Numbered from the stretch's first letter, positions 29,301-37,019 are shown. The stretch: 64,000 nucleotides of DNA from Sphingomonas kyeonggiensis (GCF_030812785.1 NZ_JAUSTJ010000002.1:1116001-1180000), one strand, 5' to 3'. Program-made: numbers and translations. Notes: generated by a model not told the origin, from the letters alone.

Positions 29301-29315
29301 TGGCGGAGAGGGTGG
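29301..29315 (-). other. Candidate attachment site: serine tRNA 3'-end fragment
   Basis: Minus strand CCACCCTCTCCGCCA equals the acceptor/T-stem end plus CCA of a typical bacterial tRNA-Ser. Only this fragment is present; the T-loop does not continue. Its orientation fits a tRNA whose body would be at the other end of the prophage. Confidence 0.45.
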
Positions 29316-29425
29316 CAGTGAGGAACATAGGATAAACCCCCGCTATCATTCGATTATTCAGGCCCTAGGTTGAAGGATGCCCCCACCGATGCCCCTCCCC
29401 GTGGGGCGGCGGGACAGCAATTTTC

Positions 29426-29644
29426 TTAGTCGGCGATCGGCTGAGCGGCCTTCCACGCCTCAATTTCGCTCTCGAACCAGCCCACCCGACGCTTTCCGAG
29501 GCGCCGGCGCTGCGGGAACGTTCCCGCCTGGATGTGACGGTAGATGGTCGCGCGGTGGTACGAGGTCTCTCTACAAACCTCCTTCATGCTGAGGAGGCGG
29601 CCATGGGGCCGTTCCGCGGTCGGTTCGCTCGGCACCTGGTTCAT
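29426..29644 (-). CDS. AlpA-family helix-turn-helix regulator / excisionase
   Basis: 72 residues. LLSMKEVCRETSYHRATIYRHIQAG followed by FPQRRRLGKRRVGWFESEIEAW is the AlpA/excisionase winged-helix pattern. Such proteins bind att or integrase-promoter DNA and favour excision. It lies 111 bases from the candidate attachment site. Start at 29644; longer frames upstream lack support. Confidence 0.85.
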   Translation of the reverse strand: MNQVPSEPTAERPHGRLLSMKEVCRETSYHRATIYRHIQAGTFPQRRRLGKRRVGWFESEIEAWKAAQPIAD

Positions 29645-29718
29645 TGTGGCACTCGCTAGACGGTGGTCGGTGAAGGAGGGCGAGCGCCGATCAGAGCGTC
29701 TGGAGCCCCTTTGAAGGC

Positions 29719-30354
29719 CTACGCCCATTGTGAGACCCTCGAAGAGATTGCCCTGGTCGTGTGGTCGCACCCGATGTCGCGGCGGACGCCGCACCGTGGG
29801 CAGGGATCGCGATCGACGCGCATCGTGGCCTCCTGGGCGATCGTCAGCACCGGCCCTCGTGTCACCTCGATCGTCGGCTTTTCCCGCTGCGGCCGCGCCG
29901 GCACCTGGCGGCCCTCGAGCAGCGCAGTCACGCGCTCGAGTGTGGACCGGCTCGGGCGCTGCGCGCGTTCGAGCTGAGCCACGAAGGAAGATGGCTGCCC
30001 CGTCAGTGGCGCGCAGAGCGTGTGTAGCGGGACGCCTTTCTCGCAGGCGATCCGACGAAGGCGGCGAACCAGGTCGGCGCCAGTCGTCTCAGGTGCCTTG
30101 TTGGGTACACCCTTGATTTCTTCTGTTGCGCGGCCGGTGGCCACGATGGTCACCCGGCGGGCACGGTTGAAGCGGTCGACCCGGATCAAGCCCTTCTGTT
30201 CGATTCCCCGAAGGATATAGGTCGCGTCGCTGGCTGAGCCCTCGAAGGTCTGCGCGATCGCCGCATTGGTCGGGCAGGGACGCCCATCATTGGCGGCTTC
30301 CTCGAGAAGTCGGTAGACCATCGTCTCGCGGGGAGAGAGGCTCGAGGCGCTCAT
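29719..30354 (-). CDS. Phage protein with winged-helix N-terminus and Cys/His C-terminus
   Basis: 211 residues. The N-terminal 70 residues (SPRETMVYRLLEEAANDGRPCPTN, then a recognition helix and RRVTIVATG) resemble the LexA-type winged helix. A middle segment, VPLHTLCAPLTGQPSSFVAQLERAQRPS, looks like an XRE-type helix-turn-helix. The end, DPCPRCGVRRDIGCDH, could bind zinc. The ATG overlaps the stop of the ParB-like gene (ATGA). Likely a DNA-binding regulator of early genes; not identified further. Confidence 0.7.
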   Translation of the reverse strand: MSASSLSPRETMVYRLLEEAANDGRPCPTNAAIAQTFEGSASDATYILRGIEQKGLIRVDRFNRARRVTIVATGRATEEIKGVPNKAPETTGADLVRRLRRIACEKGVPLHTLCAPLTGQPSSFVAQLERAQRPSRSTLERVTALLEGRQVPARPQREKPTIEVTRGPVLTIAQEATMRVDRDPCPRCGVRRDIGCDHTTRAISSRVSQWA

Positions 30355-32459
30355 GCAATCCCCTCCAATTCGTCGGGTCCGGCCTTCGCAGCCTGCGATT
30401 TGAAGCTGAGCGCGGGGTGCACCCAATCCTTTGGCGAGGCGGCGCCGGGCAGCATCTCGGCGGAGTCGCCGGCAAACAGGCGGGCCATATAGTCGGTGAG
30501 CGCGCCTGCCCGGAGCTTGGCCCAGGTCGCGGTGCCTGCCATCGAGATGAAGGGCACGGCGATCTCAAGGCAATGATCCTTCGAGAACGCGCGGAAGAAG
30601 CTGGCGGTCGGCGTGAACACGCGGCTGGCGCGCAGCTCGCGGTCGGCACCGATCCCGGTGTCGAGCGCGACGTGATCATGCATCGGGATTTCGTAACCGG
30701 GCAGGTCGAGCGATCGCTCGAGAGCGAAGCCGGCGAGCACCGCGGCTGCGAAGTTCTTCTCCCGGTCGGGAAGGTCCTGAAACGCGGCGAAGGCCTTAGG
30801 GAGATCGGCCTCGGTGAAGCAGGGCATGGTCGCGATGGCACGAAGCATCCCGGCGAAGCCGTTCCCTTCGACTTCGTCGATCATTGCGCGGCCGGGCTCG
30901 TCATCCCTGTCGGGGCGCGCCAAGGGCACCATTCCGACGGCGGCGCTGCCATCGCTGGTCAGCGCCATGCGCAGCTGCGACCATAGGAAGTAATCGCGGC
31001 CTACCGAGCCGCCGGCCTGGGCATCTTCGCCGAGGAGCGCGCGGAGCATCGCGCGGCGGAGCGAGCGCATGGTCTGAACGCCATCCTGGGTCAGGCCGAA
31101 GGTCGCCTTTGCCTGACTGTCGGCCTGTCCTCTTGCGACGAAGGGTTCGCCGATCGGCGGCTTCAACGCGGCGCCGGGCTTAAGCGGGCGGGCGGGCTTG
31201 GCGTCAGGCGCCGGGCGTTGCGCCGGCACGGCTTTTGGTTCGGGTCGGGTCGCTTCGGCCTTCGCCTTCTTGCTCGTCCACCAGAACGCCGGCTCGGCTC
31301 GGCCGCTGTCATTGATGCTGATCGTGGCGACGATATCGCCGTCTGGCAGGGGGATCGGACGCCGGGCTTCCACCTCGGCAATCTGCAGTTCGATCTCCGC
31401 GTCGATTGCGTCGAGGGCGGCGACCTGAGCCTCAGTGCCCGGCAGCTGGCGGCCGTCGGCGCCGACATAGGCGCGGCCGCGCTCGACCAAGTCGTCCTCG
31501 TCCCTGCGCAGCGAGGCGAGGCGGAGATCATCTTCGGGGCAGAGCGGGCCCAGCGGAGGTTTGATCTCCAGGCTATGGTCGGCCATGTCGAAGTCGTTCT
31601 TCGGCGGCTCGGCCTGAAAGCGCAGCTGCGGGCGGCTGGTCTGGCGGCGGATCTGGCCCCGAAGTTCGTCCAGCTTCGCGCCGGCGAGCTCGCGAAGCAG
31701 GCCCTCATGGGTGATGATCCCCCGCTGCTCGCCGTCATCGGCGAATAGATCGAGCTCGAAGCCGCCGTTCTTCGCGCGATAGGCCTGGTCACCAACGAAT
31801 TTCAGGAGGCGGCCGAGCTCCTGGTCACCGACCTTGAGCAACTGGCGGACCAGGTCGGCGGTGCGCTTGTGCATGGGCTGCTGCTGGAAGGCCTTGAACG
31901 CCTCCAGCTGCGCCTTCTCGTCGGTGCTGACGGCGAACGCCTTAGCGCACTGCAGCGTCAGAGAACCATCGGTATAGGAATCGAAGATCGGCTTCGGAAG
32001 ACCGCCGATCCGGACGGCGCGGCGGATCCAGTCGATGTCGCGGGTGTAGAGGCCGGCCAGCTGCTCGAGCGTCTTCCCCTTGCGGTGTGAGGCGGCGACC
32101 GCGGCATAGAGCTCATAATCGTAGAGATCCTCGCGCTCCACATTCTCCACCACCGACAGAGCGATCAGCTCGGCCTCGGACTGGACGTCGCGCACCGCCA
32201 CGTCGATCGGGTGATCGATCGGAAGCAACCCTTGCTTGATCGCCCAGGTGAAACCCTTCAACCGGCGCTTGCCGGCGAAGACGCCCCACTTGGCCTTGTT
32301 GCCGCGCATCGGGTGCACGACCAGGGGCATCAACTGTCCGTTCGCAGCGAGCGATCGGCCCATCGATTCGATCTTGGCAGGGGTGAGCGGGCGGTTGTCG
32401 CGGCGCGCGTTCCAGGGGGAAACCTCTAGTTGCGCGATAGTCATTGTACTAGTCGGCAT
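30351..32459 (-). CDS. ParB/Spo0J-like protein, 702 residues
   Basis: The N-terminal domain is ParB-like: LEVSPWNARRDNRPLTPAKI, LAANGQLMPLVVHP and the nucleotide-binding AGKRRLKGF in place of ParB GERR, then LSVVENVEREDLYDYELY and a HTH region (GKTLEQLAGLYTRDIDWIRRAVRIGG). A long C-terminal part has no recognised domain. Similar large ParB-like proteins occur on alphaproteobacterial plasmids and phages, where they segregate DNA or regulate. No ParA partner is visible. Start at 32459 chosen over 32537 because it follows GAGGAACACGCCC. Confidence 0.8.
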   Translation of the reverse strand: MPTSTMTIAQLEVSPWNARRDNRPLTPAKIESMGRSLAANGQLMPLVVHPMRGNKAKWGVFAGKRRLKGFTWAIKQGLLPIDHPIDVAVRDVQSEAELIALSVVENVEREDLYDYELYAAVAASHRKGKTLEQLAGLYTRDIDWIRRAVRIGGLPKPIFDSYTDGSLTLQCAKAFAVSTDEKAQLEAFKAFQQQPMHKRTADLVRQLLKVGDQELGRLLKFVGDQAYRAKNGGFELDLFADDGEQRGIITHEGLLRELAGAKLDELRGQIRRQTSRPQLRFQAEPPKNDFDMADHSLEIKPPLGPLCPEDDLRLASLRRDEDDLVERGRAYVGADGRQLPGTEAQVAALDAIDAEIELQIAEVEARRPIPLPDGDIVATISINDSGRAEPAFWWTSKKAKAEATRPEPKAVPAQRPAPDAKPARPLKPGAALKPPIGEPFVARGQADSQAKATFGLTQDGVQTMRSLRRAMLRALLGEDAQAGGSVGRDYFLWSQLRMALTSDGSAAVGMVPLARPDRDDEPGRAMIDEVEGNGFAGMLRAIATMPCFTEADLPKAFAAFQDLPDREKNFAAAVLAGFALERSLDLPGYEIPMHDHVALDTGIGADRELRASRVFTPTASFFRAFSKDHCLEIAVPFISMAGTATWAKLRAGALTDYMARLFAGDSAEMLPGAASPKDWVHPALSFKSQAAKAGPDELEGIA

Positions 32460-32556
32460 GGGCGTGTTCCTCGGTTGCTTCGGGGCGTACGCGCACGCCG
32501 GCGGGTGCAACCGCCGGCGTGCAGTGCTTCGGGACATCGATGGAGGGCAGCTTCAC
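32449..32556 (-). CDS. Possible 35-residue peptide coupled to its neighbours
   Basis: A GTG start inside the stop of the upstream gene (GTGA) and an end that overlaps the ParB-like start. Composition is ordinary for this phage. A perfect 12-bp hairpin (GCACGCCGGCGG at 32493-32504 with CCGCCGGCGTGC at 32511-32522) lies within it. It may instead be untranslated leader of the ParB-like gene. Confidence 0.3.
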   Translation of the reverse strand: MKLPSIDVPKHCTPAVAPAGVRVRPEATEEHAHAD

Positions 32557-32861
32557 GTGGCCCACGCTTGGAGCTGGGCCTCGATCGACTGCAGATCGAG
32601 GATGGCCGCGCGCAGCGCGGAGCGGTGCGCGATCGTCGTGAGACGCTTGCCGCTATCGCCGGCGGCGAACACCAGCAGGGTGCCGCCCAGCTCTGGCGCC
32701 GGATACCAGGCTTCGATCAGCAAGCCGGCCTGCAGCCGCTCCACCGCGACCTTGGTGGGGCTGAACGGAAGAATGACCTCGCCACCAGGCACGACGAAGA
32801 TCGGGCCTGGCAGCGGTGCCGGGTACGGCACCGGCGGCAAAATCTCGGCGGCCCCCATCAT
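32553..32861 (-). CDS. Phage hypothetical protein
   Basis: 102 residues, beginning MMGAAEILPPVPYPAPLPG, then a beta-rich part (GTLLVFAAGDSGKRLTTIA). No domain recognised. Start overlaps the stop of the gene before it, so it is part of the early operon. Confidence 0.6.
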   Translation of the reverse strand: MMGAAEILPPVPYPAPLPGPIFVVPGGEVILPFSPTKVAVERLQAGLLIEAWYPAPELGGTLLVFAAGDSGKRLTTIAHRSALRAAILDLQSIEAQLQAWAT

Positions 32862-33064
32862 GCGCCCCCCTGCAGGCGGCGGCGCTCGTCGAGCGCGAGG
32901 GCCAGCTTGCCGAGCAGCTCGGTCGCGTGCGCCTCGTCCAGGGGGACATCGAGAAAGTGGCGGAAGCCGCGGGCGGGGCCGGGATCGGTGCTGAGCATCA
33001 GCTCGACGACGATGTTGTCGCCGTCGCGATCGAGGCGGACGTCGGTGGACCAAGGCGTCTGCAT
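32858..33064 (-). CDS. Phage hypothetical protein, 68 residues
   Basis: DRDGDNIVVELMLSTDPGPARGF suggests a beta hairpin; the rest is helical (HATELLGKLALALDERRR). Two bases after the GapR-like gene stop. Function unknown. Confidence 0.6.
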   Translation of the reverse strand: MQTPWSTDVRLDRDGDNIVVELMLSTDPGPARGFRHFLDVPLDEAHATELLGKLALALDERRRLQGGA

Positions 33065-33066
33065 CG

Positions 33067-33303
33067 TCAGATCCCCAGCGCTTGCTTGTAGGTTTCGAGC
33101 AGCATCTCCGCTTCGTCGCGGTGGTGCTTCTCCATCCGGCGCAGGCGGACGATGTTGCGCATCGTCTTCACGTCAAAGCCGGTCGACTTGGCCTCGGCAT
33201 AGACATCCCTGATGTCGTCGCTGATGCCCTTCTTCTCTTCCTCGAGGCGCTCGACGCGCTCGATGAACAGGCGCAACTGTTCGGCCGAAATGCTATCGGA
33301 CAT
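33067..33303 (-). CDS. GapR-like (DUF2312) DNA-binding protein
   Basis: 78 residues. [52 protein letters not shown] and the C-terminal [11 protein letters not shown] match GapR, the Caulobacter protein that clamps overtwisted DNA and helps replication and transcription. Near full length for the family. A phage copy could steer topology on the phage genome or on host replication. Start at 33303 by homology. Confidence 0.9.
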   Translation of the reverse strand: MSDSISAEQLRLFIERVERLEEEKKGISDDIRDVYAEAKSTGFDVKTMRNIVRLRRMEKHHRDEAEMLLETYKQALGI

Positions 33304-33448
33304 GGACGGGGTCCTTCTTTGGAGTGGAGGCCCAGCCGCTTGCGACGGCACCGGGCCAGGCATCGAGATCCTGGGCGAGTTCATCGAAGGCCCGGGCGGC
33401 GAGCTCGACGCGCTGGGCGACTTCCTTGGCGATATCGATCAGCACCAT
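33293..33448 (-). CDS. Small phage protein, 51 residues
   Basis: Begins [20 protein letters not shown]. Its ATG is two bases past the stop of the membrane protein gene and its stop lies 11 bases inside the GapR-like gene. This tight packing supports it despite the short length. No family recognised. Confidence 0.5.
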   Translation of the reverse strand: MVLIDIAKEVAQRVELAARAFDELAQDLDAWPGAVASGWASTPKKDPVHVR

Positions 33449-33450
33449 GG

Positions 33451-33717
33451 TCAACCTGCCCACACGATGCCGGTGGCAGCGAGCAGCGCCGCCTTGGGTC
33501 CGGCGAGAGTGGCGATCAGCAGCAGGCCGATTGACAGGCCGAGCAGGAAGATCCCGGGCAGGCTCATGCGATCGAGGAAGGAGCCGTCGCTGGGGGTCCG
33601 CCTTGGCTTGTGCACACCGCAGGTGCAGCCCATCGGGTGGACCGCGCCGCGGCGCCGCTGGATGACCATGCGGGCAGGGCGGAGGGCGCGCGGGCGCCGG
33701 GACTGCGCCGCGCTCAC
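33451..33717 (-). CDS. Small phage membrane protein
   Basis: 88 residues with a basic N-terminus (RRPRALRPARMVIQRRR), a CTCGVH motif and one or two membrane helices (PGIFLLGLSIGLLLIATLAG; AALLAATGIVWAG). The start overlaps the previous stop (ATGA). Function unknown. Confidence 0.6.
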   Translation of the reverse strand: MSAAQSRRPRALRPARMVIQRRRGAVHPMGCTCGVHKPRRTPSDGSFLDRMSLPGIFLLGLSIGLLLIATLAGPKAALLAATGIVWAG

Positions 33718-34163
33718 GCTGCCATTCCCTGGCTATGGTCGGGTTCCGGGGCGGTGTCGCCCTCGTCGCCGACAGGCTGCGCTCCCTCGCCCGGCTCGTC
33801 GACGGGGCAGGCGTTGCACAGGTCCGGGGCGATCAGGGTGCAGAGCCCCAGAATATCGTCACGGCAGGGCAGGCGATCGCTGCAGGCGCAAATACGGCAG
33901 AGCTGCGGAGGAGACCGATCCTCGCCGGCGTGGATCTCCGTCAGCGCGTGCAGGACCGCCCCATCGAACGGGAATGCCTTGGCAAGGCAGGCGACGACGT
34001 CGGCCGTGATCGGCACCTTGTCCGCTTCGAGCAGGCAGAGCCATTCGACGCGGCCGAGCCGGTCCAGGTGCGGCACGGTGCCGACGATGCCGGCGACGTC
34101 GTCGATCGACAGGCCTTGGGCCTCGCGGCGTTTCCGGATGTAGGTGCCAGGTGACATGACCAT
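33714..34163 (-). CDS. XRE-like helix-turn-helix protein with cysteine-rich tail
   Basis: 149 residues. The front (GTYIRKRREAQGLSIDDVAGIVG) is an XRE-type helix-turn-helix. The second half has a cysteine cluster CRICACSDRLPC followed by LCTLIAPDLCNACPVDEPGEG, of a kind common in tailed phages and likely to bind zinc or iron. AAAGGATCG precedes the chosen ATG at 34163. Located immediately after the Ogr-type activator. Confidence 0.7.
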   Translation of the reverse strand: MVMSPGTYIRKRREAQGLSIDDVAGIVGTVPHLDRLGRVEWLCLLEADKVPITADVVACLAKAFPFDGAVLHALTEIHAGEDRSPPQLCRICACSDRLPCRDDILGLCTLIAPDLCNACPVDEPGEGAQPVGDEGDTAPEPDHSQGMAA

Positions 34164-34244
34164 CGGGCGATCCTTTCGGGCAGCAGAAATCCGTCCCCGC
34201 AAGCTGATTGCTTGCAGGTCCGGCGGTGACGGGGGAGGGCGGCG

Positions 34245-34565
34245 CTACTGGCTCAGCGCGTGATCGACACTGTCGTCATTGCTGGCTGGCGGCACCTCCG
34301 GGCCGCTGGTCCGCGCAGGGTCGGTATCGTTCGCGGCACGCCTGCGCGGCGGCACCGTGCGGAGGCCGGCGAACGGCTTCGGCGACACGCCCGCCGAGAT
34401 CCGGTGTGTGATCTCGACGGCACCGCCGAAGGAGGCGCCGCAGGCCTCGATATTCTCGCACTGGTAGAAGACCTGCCGGAGGGTGGTTCCCTCCTGCCGA
34501 CTGGAGCGGATCGCGAGGCGACCGCCGCAATCGGGACAAAGCAGACCGTGTGGGCTCCTGCTCAC
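34245..34565 (-). CDS. ogr: Ogr/Delta-type zinc-finger activator of late genes
   Basis: 106 residues. Cys10-x2-Cys13-x22-Cys36-x5-Cys42 with YQCENIEACGASF matches P2 Ogr (Cys-x2-Cys-x22-Cys-x4-Cys with YHQCQNVNC). Ogr-family proteins bind dyads near -55 of late promoters and recruit RNA polymerase. Three matching dyads exist in this prophage (46,027; 51,630; 60,983). The C-terminus is longer than that of P2 Ogr and lies in the early operon instead of next to gene D. The GTG start overlaps the previous stop (TAGTG). Confidence 0.88.
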   Translation of the reverse strand: MSRSPHGLLCPDCGGRLAIRSSRQEGTTLRQVFYQCENIEACGASFGGAVEITHRISAGVSPKPFAGLRTVPPRRRAANDTDPARTSGPEVPPASNDDSVDHALSQ

Positions 34566-35080
34566 TAGTTTGCCCCCCCGTGGGGCGCATGCTCGGGCTT
34601 ACTGCCATCGGGCCCTGTGCCGCCGGTCAGCAGCGCGAGCGTGCTCTGTTGCGCCTCGATCGATTCCTCGAGCTCGCGCCGGGCGAGGGCGAGGTCCGCA
34701 TCGGTCGCATTCGGTGCGAGGGCGAGCACCACGGCCGAATTGGCCTCGCCGCCCTCCTTGATCTGTTTGGCCACCCGTCGGGTCAGTTCCTCGGCGGTGC
34801 TAACACTGCTGTGCTGTTCGGCTTTGATGCGCGAGACGAAGCAATCGGCGAAGGGCGAGCCCTCGCCGCCGGCGCGGCGATAGGCGAGCTCGAGCGCGAA
34901 AGCGTCCTCGAGCGAGATCATCGCGCTGGTGTCCGGCTCCGACCAGTTGGTCACCGTGCGTACCGCGACGGTCTTGCCGCGCCGCTGTGAGACCACGGCG
35001 GCGCACCCGTCCCAGCCAAGGTGATCGGCGATGCGCACCAGGGCGCGTTCGAAGCTGACCGGGGCGCGGAGCTTGGTCAT
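34565..35080 (-). CDS. CII-like phage regulatory protein
   Basis: 171 residues. The N-terminal half (FERALVRIADHLGWDGCAAVVS, TVTNWSEPDTSAMISLEDAFALELAYRRAG) resembles the helix-turn-helix of phage CII-like regulatory proteins. The C-terminal half is helical (DADLALARRELEESIEAQQS). Likely controls the switch to replication or lysogeny. Start at 35080 overlaps the preceding stop (ATGA). Confidence 0.6.
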   Translation of the reverse strand: MTKLRAPVSFERALVRIADHLGWDGCAAVVSQRRGKTVAVRTVTNWSEPDTSAMISLEDAFALELAYRRAGGEGSPFADCFVSRIKAEQHSSVSTAEELTRRVAKQIKEGGEANSAVVLALAPNATDADLALARRELEESIEAQQSTLALLTGGTGPDGSKPEHAPHGGAN

Positions 35081-35253
35081 CGCAGCAGCCCCAGCAGGCC
35101 GACGGCGAGCAAGCCGGTGCCCAGCACGACCAGGTTTGCACGCACGGCGCGGGCCCGTGGCAGGTCCCTCGCACGGCGGCCGACGACGATACCGGCGGCG
35201 CAGATCAGGCCACCGACAAGAAGGCAGAGGGTCGAGGCGCCCTGCAGGGTCAT
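35077..35253 (-). CDS. Small two-helix membrane protein
   Basis: 58 residues: STLCLLVGGLICAAGIVVG and ANLVVLGTGLLAVGLLGLL are two membrane helices with a basic turn between (RRARDLPRARAVR). ATGA overlap with the CII-like gene. Function unknown. Confidence 0.55.
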   Translation of the reverse strand: MTLQGASTLCLLVGGLICAAGIVVGRRARDLPRARAVRANLVVLGTGLLAVGLLGLLR

Positions 35254-35590
35254 GCGCTGCACCTGGCCGGCGCCGGCGACGAGAGGGACGGCCGGCGCCG
35301 GAGGCGACCCGAGGCGCGTTGTGCGCTCGCGGGAAACGGGAAAGCAATAGGGGACTGCCATAGCGGCTTCGAGTGCCGGAACCCAATGGGCTCGGCCGTT
35401 ATCCTCGGGTCGGTCCCCCGGCGACGGGTTGCGAAACCGGACGCCGATGGAAAGCGACCATCGGCGCCAGGCTCGGTACGCAGGACAGGCGGAAGTGGGG
35501 CTACCGACGAACCGCCGGGCACGGAGCGCGTCGCAGCGCGATCGGTCCGCGGCCGATCGCGAAGGGGGGAAAGAGGAGATGCGTGCAGGA
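35254..35590. other. 337-base gap in the early operon, no gene supported
   Basis: Open frames exist on both strands but are arginine/proline-rich shadows without ribosome sites. An imperfect 23-base dyad centred on GGTCCGCGGCC lies at 35538-35560 with GCGATCGG/CCGATCGC arms, possibly a regulatory site. Confidence 0.4.
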
Positions 35591-35809
35591 TCACGCAGCG
35601 CCGTCCTTGATGCCAAGGGCGACGGCGATCTTGTGAGATTGACCACGCCGGCAGGGTCGGCCCCCGTCCAGAATCGCGTGCACGAGACGTGGATTGAACC
35701 CGCGCCCCCGAGCCCATTCGCTCACATTGACGCCTTCAGCCGCGAGTCGGGCGCGTACGCGTCCCGCCCGCACAGCGATGTCGTCGGGTGTGGCACCGGG
35801 GTCAAACAT
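35591..35809 (-). CDS. Cox/Ner-like DNA-binding protein (BcepMu gp16 type)
   Basis: 72 residues. VNVSEWARGRGFNPRLVHAILDG followed by SHKIAVALGIKDG matches the small DNA-binding proteins related to BcepMu gp16, which occupy the Cox/Ner position in temperate phages. First gene of the leftward early operon, back to back with the repressor. A regulator of the lysis-lysogeny choice. Confidence 0.8.
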   Translation of the reverse strand: MFDPGATPDDIAVRAGRVRARLAAEGVNVSEWARGRGFNPRLVHAILDGGRPCRRGQSHKIAVALGIKDGAA

Positions 35810-35866
35810 GTGCTTTGTGCCATTCTGTAGAAACTAGTGGCAACAATTCATCAGGATTGCACAAAG
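35810..35866. promoter_or_regulatory. Immunity-switch operator region
   Basis: Only 27 bases separate the Cox-like start from the annotated repressor start. Arms CTTTGTGC (35813-35820) and GCACAAAG (35859-35866) face each other over 38 bases, and TGTAGAA recurs at 35826 and 35890. The patch is AT-rich compared with its neighbours. Operator assignment is inference. Confidence 0.5.
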
Positions 35867-36256
35867 GTCAATCGAAATTTGTTCAACCTTGTAGAATTTT
35901 CCTCCCGTTTGCGTGCCGAGCGCAAAACGAAGGGGCTCAACCAGACCGAGTTCGGTCGGTTGGGCGGGGTCGGCCTTCAAACTCAAAGCCGGTATGAAAA
36001 GGCCGAAACCGAACCCGGCGCAGAATATTTCGCGAATCTCGCCGGGGCGGGTGTCGACGTGCATTTCGTCCTGACCGGAAGGCGAGCTCGGGAATTGTTC
36101 TCCGAGTCGCAAACGGAGCTGATCGACTTGATCGCCCTGCTCGACGATGCCGATCAGTCGGCAATCCTTCACCTGACGCGTTCACTCGCCCAGCGAGCTC
36201 CTGCTTCAGCTCGCCTGCACACACCGAACGCCGAGTTCCGCGGCGAACGGGACTAG
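35837..36256 (+). CDS. XRE-family phage repressor (CI-like)
   Basis: 139 residues. RLRAERKTKGLNQTEFGRLGGVGLQTQSRYEKAETEPG is a standard XRE helix-turn-helix, followed by YFANLAGAGVDVHFVLTG, common in prophage repressors. Divergent from the Cox-like gene, as expected for the immunity repressor. The GTG at 35837 overlaps the operator arms; TTG at 35879 is an alternative start. Its end abuts an IS element, but the reading frame looks intact. Confidence 0.75.
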   Translation: MATIHQDCTKVNRNLFNLVEFSSRLRAERKTKGLNQTEFGRLGGVGLQTQSRYEKAETEPGAEYFANLAGAGVDVHFVLTGRRARELFSESQTELIDLIALLDDADQSAILHLTRSLAQRAPASARLHTPNAEFRGERD

Positions 36257-37019
36257 GCCGTAGACTCATAAGCGCGGAGCCAAAGGCGCATTGAGGCAAG
36301 TTGGACCATGGCCAGGAAGTTCTCCGCTAACTTTTCGTAGCGAGTGGCAACGCGGCGGAAGTGCTTGAGTTTGGAGAAGAACCGCTCAATCAGGTTGCGC
36401 TCGCGATAGAGCCGCTTGCTGAAGCAAGGCTTCCACTTTCGATTGGATTTGGCCGGGATGTTGGGCGTGGCGCCCTGTTCCTCGATCAGCGCGCGGATGC
36501 GATCGGCATCGTAGGCTTTGTCGGCGAGCACGATCATGTGCGGCCCAAGGTGGTTGGGCAGATCGTCCGCGACTTGGCCATCATGTGCCTGCCCAGCGGT
36601 CAGGCCGAGCCGGATCGGGAGGCCTTGCGCATCGACGACGGCATGGATTTCGGTCGTGAGCCCGCCTCGGGAACGACCGAGACAATGATCTCGATCCCCC
36701 TTTTTGCCGTCGCAGCCTGTTGATGCGCCCGGATGGAAGTGCTGTCGATCATCTGGATGTCGCCGTCATAGGCGGCGGTGATGGCATCCATCATCCGATC
36801 CCAGACGCCTGCCTTTCGCCATCGCACGAAGCGATTGTAGCAGGTGGTGCGCGGACCATAGCGTTCGGGCAGATCGCACCATGGTGCGCCGGAACGCAGC
36901 ACCCAAAAGATGCCGTTCAGCACCCGACGATCATCGACGCGCGGAACGCCTCGCGGCTTGTTGGGCAGTAGCGGTTCGATAACGCGCCATTCGAAGTCGG
37001 TCAGGTCATATCGGCTCAT
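36253..37019 (-). CDS. IS5-family transposase made by -1 frameshift
   Basis: Frame 1 (37019-36600) holds LTDFEWRVIEPLLPNKPRG and the first catalytic Asp in QMIDSTSIRAHQQ. At AAAAAGGGGG (minus strand, near 36701) a -1 shift gives KGDRDHCLGRSRGGLTTEIH and continues into LADKAYDADRIRALIEEQG (second Asp) and ERNLIERFFSKLKHFRRV (catalytic Glu). All three DDE residues are present, so the element could be active. Confidence 0.85.

Noticed and set aside
29050..29349. Small minus-strand frame over the candidate attachment site
   Set aside because: No ribosome site, no family, and composition typical of chance frames.
35254..35590. N-terminal extension of the small membrane protein gene at 35,077
   Set aside because: Extension is Arg/Pro-rich with no signal; the ATG at 35253 gives a compact two-helix protein.
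30351..36256. Mu/BcepMu-type transposable phage
   Set aside because: A gp16-like regulator is present, but no transposase pair or Mu head genes; head and packaging genes are P2-type.
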